From Symbiodinium natans (taxonomy: Eukaryota > Sar > Dinophyceae > Suessiales > Symbiodiniaceae), in contig CAJNDS010002432.1 in NCBI GenBank assembly GCA_905221605.1, positions 62,001-126,000 of the forward strand: a stretch of DNA of 64,000 nucleotides, written 5' to 3'. Positions 58,715 to 64,000 of the stretch are shown here, in pieces. The position numbers and the translations under genes were made by a program. How positions within the stretch are numbered: position 1 is the stretch's first letter; each line of letters begins with the position of its first letter. Under the pieces are notes generated by a model that searched no databases, was not told the origin of the DNA, and saw nothing but the letters and a program-made list of their open reading frames with translations.

Positions 58715-58900
58715 AGTCAGGACTGGAGTCTGAAGCGGGTTGCAGTGTGCATCATGAGAGTGGAATTCTATCCAAAACGCCTCAAGCTCCTCAGTCACAA
58801 AAAAACCTAGGCCGTAGAACATTCTGCGTCCGTACTGTGCCACGCGAACTGTTGCGTTGCTGGTTTCGTTGTAGCCGTGATCAAAGCCCCGAGACGTCGC
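58715..58900 (-). CDS. Candidate exon, unknown
   Basis: Minus frame SRGFDHGYNETSNATVRVAQ, YGRRMFYGLGFFVTEELEAF, WIEFHSHDAHCNPLQ. Good protein content; splice borders not fixed. May belong with 59273-59337. Confidence 0.45.
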
Positions 58901-58935
58901 CCGGGCACGAAGTCCAACAAGTCTGAGAGTCCGAG

Positions 58936-58978
58936 GAGTGCTGTGAGAATGCTGTGAGAATGCTGTGAGAATGCTTTT
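58936..58978. repeat. Three copies of GCTGTGAGAAT
   Basis: Perfect 11-base unit repeated three times followed by a partial copy. Confidence 0.9.
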
Positions 58979-59272
58979 GCAGCTGCCATGACACCATCGG
59001 CGCCCGAGCCCTGCTGAAGTGCTCTGGGCGTCCAATGGGGGGTCCATTGACGCAGCAAGCTTTGTTGCCTGAACGCGAAGTCCCTTCCTTGGAGTTCCCG
59101 GGACCCCTCCCAAAATAAAAAGCACTGCACAGTAGAAGCGAAACCAAGGCCGGATCCCAGGACTTCCAAGGAACAGGGGCCTGCAGATTTAGTCACAGTT
59201 GGGAGCGAGAGAGCTGTCAGCGGCATCTGTGGTGGGCTGCTGCCAAAATGCTGTGCCTTGGATCTTGCGGGC

Positions 59273-59337
59273 CCAGGACGTCTCGAGTCGATGCCAGTTG
59301 CGAGAGTTTGGCGTCGCACATCGCAATGAGATCTCCG
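59273..59337 (-). CDS. Exon of an unknown gene
   Basis: AG acceptor at 59339-59338, GC donor at 59272-59271, 65 bases reading GDLIAMCDAKLSQLASTRDV then L, phase 2 in and 1 out. Family not recognised. Confidence 0.58.
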
Positions 59338-59339
59338 CT

Positions 59340-60930
59340 CCACAGTGAGACTACTACGAGATTCTCGATATGCCGGCCGCCGGAGAAACAATGGCACACA
59401 CGTCATACGCCCGGTGAATAACAACATACCAGGATGTCACAACGTGTCACAACTACGACATTCCTGGATTCTTAGATGCCCAAGATTCCACACAGTACCC
59501 ACTCACAAAACCCTTCCATCCGAAATCAGCTCATTGCAACGCTCCTGACAACTCATTAAACTTCATTGAACCTCCAGGCGGACCTGCAGTGAAACAGCTC
59601 ATTTCAAGTTCTCTGGCGGGTTCGGGATCGGTCTGGCCATCGCGTCCTCAGAACAAAATGCTCAACTGATTTTGGGGAGGGGTAGTGTAAAGTGGCACAA
59701 GATGGACATGATTTCTGCTTCCCTTTGACTTGGTAAGGTGGACCACGTCTCGAGTGAAAGGGTTTCGTGGTGATGCTTCAGGAAACCCTTCATCTTGAAA
59801 GGTTTTGCAGTGGTTTGCTGAATGTGGGTTCTGAGTCTTGTCGGAAACGTCCGAAACAACATTGGAGCAGTTAGCTGCGAACCCACTTACCGCTCGCCCG
59901 TGTGCACCCCAAGCCCCCCATGTAAGCCCGGTCGAGCTCAGTTCATGGCGTGGACGAGGCGCGGCGTCGGACATTGCCTGCACCCAAAGGAAAAAAACTC
60001 AGGGGACGTACATGAATGAGAGACTTTAGATGTCTTAGATGTCTTAGGGGCCCGGCGGTTGAAAGAGCTCGAGTTGGATGCCTCATGTTGCCTGGTTTCT
60101 GATTTTGTCACTGATCGCTCGCCGTCGCCCGCGAGCCATGGTGATGCGCCTACACCCCTTGCCACTGAAGGCAGTGGCTGTTGTCATCTAGCCGGCATGG
60201 ACGTTCTCGAATCATGCATTGGCAATACATGCAAGTAGCCCAGCAAAGCTCCGAACATATCCGAACTCTAAGGGCAGCCATACTAGTATGTTTGCTCAAA
60301 ACTGCATCAGGTCTTCGCATGGCTACAGAAAGCTGCACTAAAACCCTATCAGTCTCACAACTTGAAGCTCACAGTAAACCCCACATCACAGGCAGCGTGC
60401 AGACCAGCGAAGCCCGAAAAAACAACCCGTCTTAAAGTGGATGCCTGCTCTGCGCATGCTGGGGGGGAAAGGTCGGCGTGAGCGACCGCAGCGCCTCGTG
60501 TGGCAAGGATTTGGGACTTGTTGCGATGATTAGGCGACTGCGTGACAGAGTTTGCCATGCCTACGCTTTCAAGACCCGAAGCCCTGAGCCAGGCACGCTT
60601 TCCTTGGAACAAGGAACCCTAGTTAAGGACTTTCGTCCTGCTAGACAGAGCAGTTTTGATGGTTAGCCACGACTGCGGAACATTCGTCCCTTCCGTGTGC
60701 TGACGGGGCAAAGCATATTAGCTTCCAATTTCTTAAGCACACGCGTTGTCCGGTCGAGAAAGCTGCCTTGTAACCGTTCCTAAACTCCACGACAAACACA
60801 TAGACTCGCTGCTGCGTGTAGGGTTCAAGCTGTTCCGGGCTTGAGAAAGGAATGGCAAGGGTTGAGGTGTAGACTGTGGAATGGTGTAGAATTTAGGGCC
60901 ATTTAGGGCGTTGTTGGATGTTGGGGCGAG
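59340..60930. other. 1.6 kb with no supported exon
   Basis: No exon with both splice signals found; only short frames and no notable repeat. Confidence 0.35.
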
Positions 60931-60935
60931 GTGGC

Positions 60936-63647
60936 CTGCTTTTGTTGCGCCCGTCGAATCAGAAGCTCCATGCAAATCAAGAAGCGCTGCGACACCTCAG
61001 GCCACATGGCAACGAAAAATCAATCAATTTCAATGCTGCCACATGCCCTGTGCATCGCTGGGGTTTTAGAGCACCAAAGTACAGGGCGCATGTCGGCTGC
61101 TAGGTACTCTTTGCTATACAGATCGCAGCCTATGCCCTTTCGGCTTCAAGATAGAACCATGCCTCAAAGCTAATTTGATCCGATGCGAAGTGAGTGTCAA
61201 GGTCGAGTGGAGTGGGCCTGGTGGGTGCTTTAGGACGTCCTTCGGTGCTGGTGCGGCCGCAAATCTTAGAATCACGTGCAGAATTGTCGGGGGATGCCTT
61301 CTTTCATCCTCGTTCGGTCGTTGTTCTGGCCCAGCCCTTTCAAAACACTGCAAGCCTGTGAATCCGCCGCAGTGGAAAAAGAGGTGACTTTTTTCCCTTC
61401 ACCCTTTGTTGCCTGCAGCTCCTTGAAGACGAAGGCGAGCTTCCGCCGCATGAACTCCACGACCACGATTTGCTGCACAAGGCTTCGGTGAGGGCCACAA
61501 AATGCAACAAATACAACACAAATACAAAAGGCTTCAAGATGCTTCAAGATGCTTCTCTCAAGGAGTTCAAGGAGTTCGCAGAGAGTATTGTTCCATTCCT
61601 CTGACGGCGGGGGTTGCTCTCCTCCGTGTTTGTGGAGGAGTTCGGTAGTGGCGTCCCAGCAGCGTACCTGGAGGTGCTTAGGTCAATGGACGGACAGGGT
61701 TTGAAAAGGTTAGGGGCGCTGCATTGTTCCGCACGCCAAGCTTCCTAGAAAGCCCATGCTCCACAAAGGGCACCACTTGTCGTCATTCTTGACGATACGG
61801 TACACTTTGGACACATTTGTGAGCGGGAACTCGATGATGCGGCCTCCGGCTCCAGGCTCAGCGAAATGATGCAGGGACACAACAAACACCGACAACGCCA
61901 CAAAACCCACAAACACAACAAACGCCACAAACACCACAAACACCACAAACAGTAGGGTTCTGAATGCTTCTGAGAAGACAAGGGGACAGAGCTTTTTAGA
62001 TGCTCGACAGTGGGTGTCCCCTCTCCCGTCCCTTCGCTATGTTCACTTTCGACGACAACTTGGGCAATGGCCGTTGCTTTGGTCCAGCTTGAGGGTGGTC
62101 AGATCCTTCCAAAACAAGTTCACTGAAACTTAAAGCCTAACCCCCAACCCTCTCAGACAACATCCGGAACTGAACACCACCCTTTAAAAAGTGCGGTCTC
62201 AGCCATGCTCACGCAACAGCATACAAGGGTTTAGCAGTTGTAAGTCGTAAGTTTCTTGCGTTCCCCAAAGGGCTCAGAACCATGTCTAAACCAGTTCTGA
62301 CAGGCACAACGCAAGCACTTTTGTAAAAAAAAAAAAACAAAGGCCACCAAATAAGATCAAATAAGAGGGTGGTGGAGCTGCAAGCAAGGTCCTCCATTAG
62401 CTGGACGTGGATGTCCGCATAGTCTCGGTTAGACGTCAGCTGTGTGAGGTACATGCCTGCAGCACTGAGAGTATAAGATTGCCCGGCAACTGGACTGTTA
62501 CACTCTGCTTGACTGTCCAGCAAGGGACAAGTCGCTGAGCCTGTGTCTTGCGTACGAGCAGTTTTGCTGCTTCAAAGCTATGGAAGGCCATGAGGAGTTC
62601 TCTTTGCTCTCGTATTTTTGCCGTTAACCGCGCTGTGTCTGCTTGGAGCTCTCATCGCCTACACTCGGTGCAAAACTGAGAGGAACAGAGAGACACAGAG
62701 CGAAAGAGATACAAAAAAAATGATCAAATAAAGCCTCCACAGCAAACATGCCTCAGCCTCCGCCTGACAGCCGTCCTGCTCCCCATAGCTGTCTTATGCT
62801 GTCTTAAGACCTCCTGCGACCCCTGGGAGCTGGAGAGCCCTGGGACAAGACTGCAGAGAGCATGCTGCATGCTGCTGAGAGCATGCTCTTGGACTAGGAA
62901 ACTGCTGCCGCACCTACTTCGGAGGGCGGCGCAACAACTTGAAGTGCCAACAACATGCATTAGCGGGGTTTCCAACGGCTTCCAGGCACGGAAAACTGCC
63001 ACAGCGGCCGTCAGATCTGGAGCAGCGAGCTCCCAAAGGCGAAGGCAGAGGAAGCGATGTCTCCCACTTCAGCTCGAGATCGTCTGGCCATGTAACGGAG
63101 CAGGGGCCTTGTCTGCGAACAGCTCAGAAACACTGCCTGCGCGACTCTGGGCACCGCGGTCTCACAAGCAACTCCGCCCACATCCACCCACGTGATCCCC
63201 GAGCACGGAACCCTCGCGCCACAACGCGGCTCGTGTAGCACCGGAGCGGGCTCTTGTAGCTTTGGAGTGCCCATGCAACACCGCGGTGTGTCCATGTGCA
63301 TTCGCTTGTGTTGGCTGTGGCGGTGGATAACCTTCTTCGGGCTGCCTCAGAGGCTCCTGTCCCTGGGGCCAGTGATGGAGAGGTAAAACCGAAAGGGCTG
63401 CAGCCTGCTGCCTGCGACCCGCGACACACCTACAGCACCTCCACAGCCAAGGCGGGACGCCCAAAGCATTTCTGAACGCAGGAGCTGTGACAGAAACGAA
63501 ATGTTGAAAAGAAAAAAGAAAGAAGAAAAAGAAAAAAAGGTCACCGCATGTCACCGTCGCCGTCTCTCGCCTGTGTGCAGGTCAAGGGCGAACTCCCGGT
63601 ACATCTCCAAGAGCCGCTCCTTTCGTACCTCACTGCACTGCCACCCC
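60936..63647 (-). CDS. Unknown conserved-looking gene, five exons
   Basis: Exons: 63571-63647 WQCSEVRKERLLEMYREFAL then DLHT; 62386-62456 MYLTQLTSNRDYADIHVQLM then EDL; ~61772-61856 RIIEFPLTNVSKVYRIVK then NDDKW; 61413-61482 IVVVEFMRRKLAFVFKELQ; 60936-60995 VSQRFLICMELLIRRAQQKQ. The first two join through a split Gly codon (ACA G|GC ATG), and the last two join in phase 0. Donors are GC; acceptors AG, mostly AG|G. The third exon may continue to about 61745 and its join to the fourth is unresolved; a short exon may be missing after 62386. The central part (IIEFPLTxVSKVYRIVK, VVVEFMRRKLAFVF) reads like a beta-rich cytoplasmic domain, possibly PH-like, but I cannot name the family. The gene probably extends past the listed exons in both directions. 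Confidence 0.75.
63000..63110 (-). CDS. Competing open frame inside an intron
   Basis: RPLLRYMARRSRAEVGDIAS then SAFAFGSSLLQI and a TGA. It lies between two exons that join perfectly without it, so it may be an alternative last exon, an exon of something else, or chance. Confidence 0.25.
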
Positions 63648-64000
63648 CTTTGATTTTTGTGAAAGCAAACAGTGAAACAGAAACCTTCACTTTCCACTCT
63701 CATCCGACATTCTAAGGCCAAATTCCTGCAATCCAAGCAACATCAACCAAAATACACCTCCGCACCCTTCTGCACTTTTGCACCCACCCGTTTCTCTGCC
63801 TCCTCAGCGGCCTCGGGCCCCAGATTCGGTGGCACCGGATACCTTTTTGGCTTCAGAGAGAAGGGCTATTTTTGACTATTGCTGGAATCCGCCAGAACCA
63901 CGGAGCTCTTTGACATGTAGGTTCTGACCATAGACGAACTTCCAAACACGCCAGGCTGCGTCTGAAGGGACGGGAGCTCCAGCTGCGCCCGCCTCATGGT

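Overview
This window looks like nuclear DNA of a dinoflagellate, probably a suessialean or Symbiodinium-like alga. Three things point there. First, genes in the right-hand 50 kb are broken into exons of 11 to about 160 bases, and most introns I could fix by codon phase begin with GC, a few with GA or GT, and end in AG, usually followed by G. Second, every exon I could support lies on the minus strand, as in the one-directional gene blocks known from dinoflagellates. Third, the left end is packed with decayed LINE and Ty1/copia-like retroelements of the type common in these genomes, next to a degenerate TTTAGGG-like tract. No bacterial operons, CRISPR arrays, rRNA or tRNA genes were seen.

Layout. 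1-13.6 kb is GC-rich repeat and mobile-element territory: a LINE 3' end (1-1390, minus), a copia RNase H end with a dinoflagellate-type extension, an SGNH-like and a possible RNA 2'-phosphotransferase-like segment (1390-4215, plus), a second LINE remnant (4300-5095, minus), a 4.6 kb cytosine-rich tandem array (5.4-9.96 kb), a telomere-like tract, short satellites and further LINE scraps (10.85-12.4 kb). From 13.6 kb rightwards the DNA is less GC-rich and carries spliced genes.

Genes on the minus strand, in order of transcription (right to left): an unidentified gene around 60.9-63.65 kb (five exons); exons of unknown genes at 57.97-59.34 and 56.55-57.06 kb; a gene ending at 54,933; a gene ending at 51,868 with an Ala/Gly/Pro/Glu tail; exons at 48.9-51.24 kb, one of them a possible terminal exon; a secreted-type alpha/beta hydrolase spread over 39.4-44.9 kb with its nucleophile and histidine on separate exons; short unknown genes at 36.8-37.2 and 32.3-33.3 kb; a SAM-dependent methyltransferase at 24.6-25.2 kb; and the proteolipid subunit c of the vacuolar H+-ATPase at 19.36-22.39 kb. 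The V-ATPase gene is the anchor: ten exons follow one another in perfect codon phase from transmembrane helix 1 to the stop, with an optional 11-base micro-exon, and this fixes the intron rules used to read the other genes. Left of it lie an exon at 18.0 kb, a frameshifted coding remnant at 15.7-16.6 kb and an ORF with in-frame 24-27-residue repeats at 14.3-14.9 kb.

Limits: all exon calls were made by eye. Where no family is recognised, evidence is open frame, protein-like composition, AG acceptor, GC/GA/GT donor and phase agreement. Outside the V-ATPase, hydrolase and methyltransferase genes some exons are surely missing and gene borders are uncertain.
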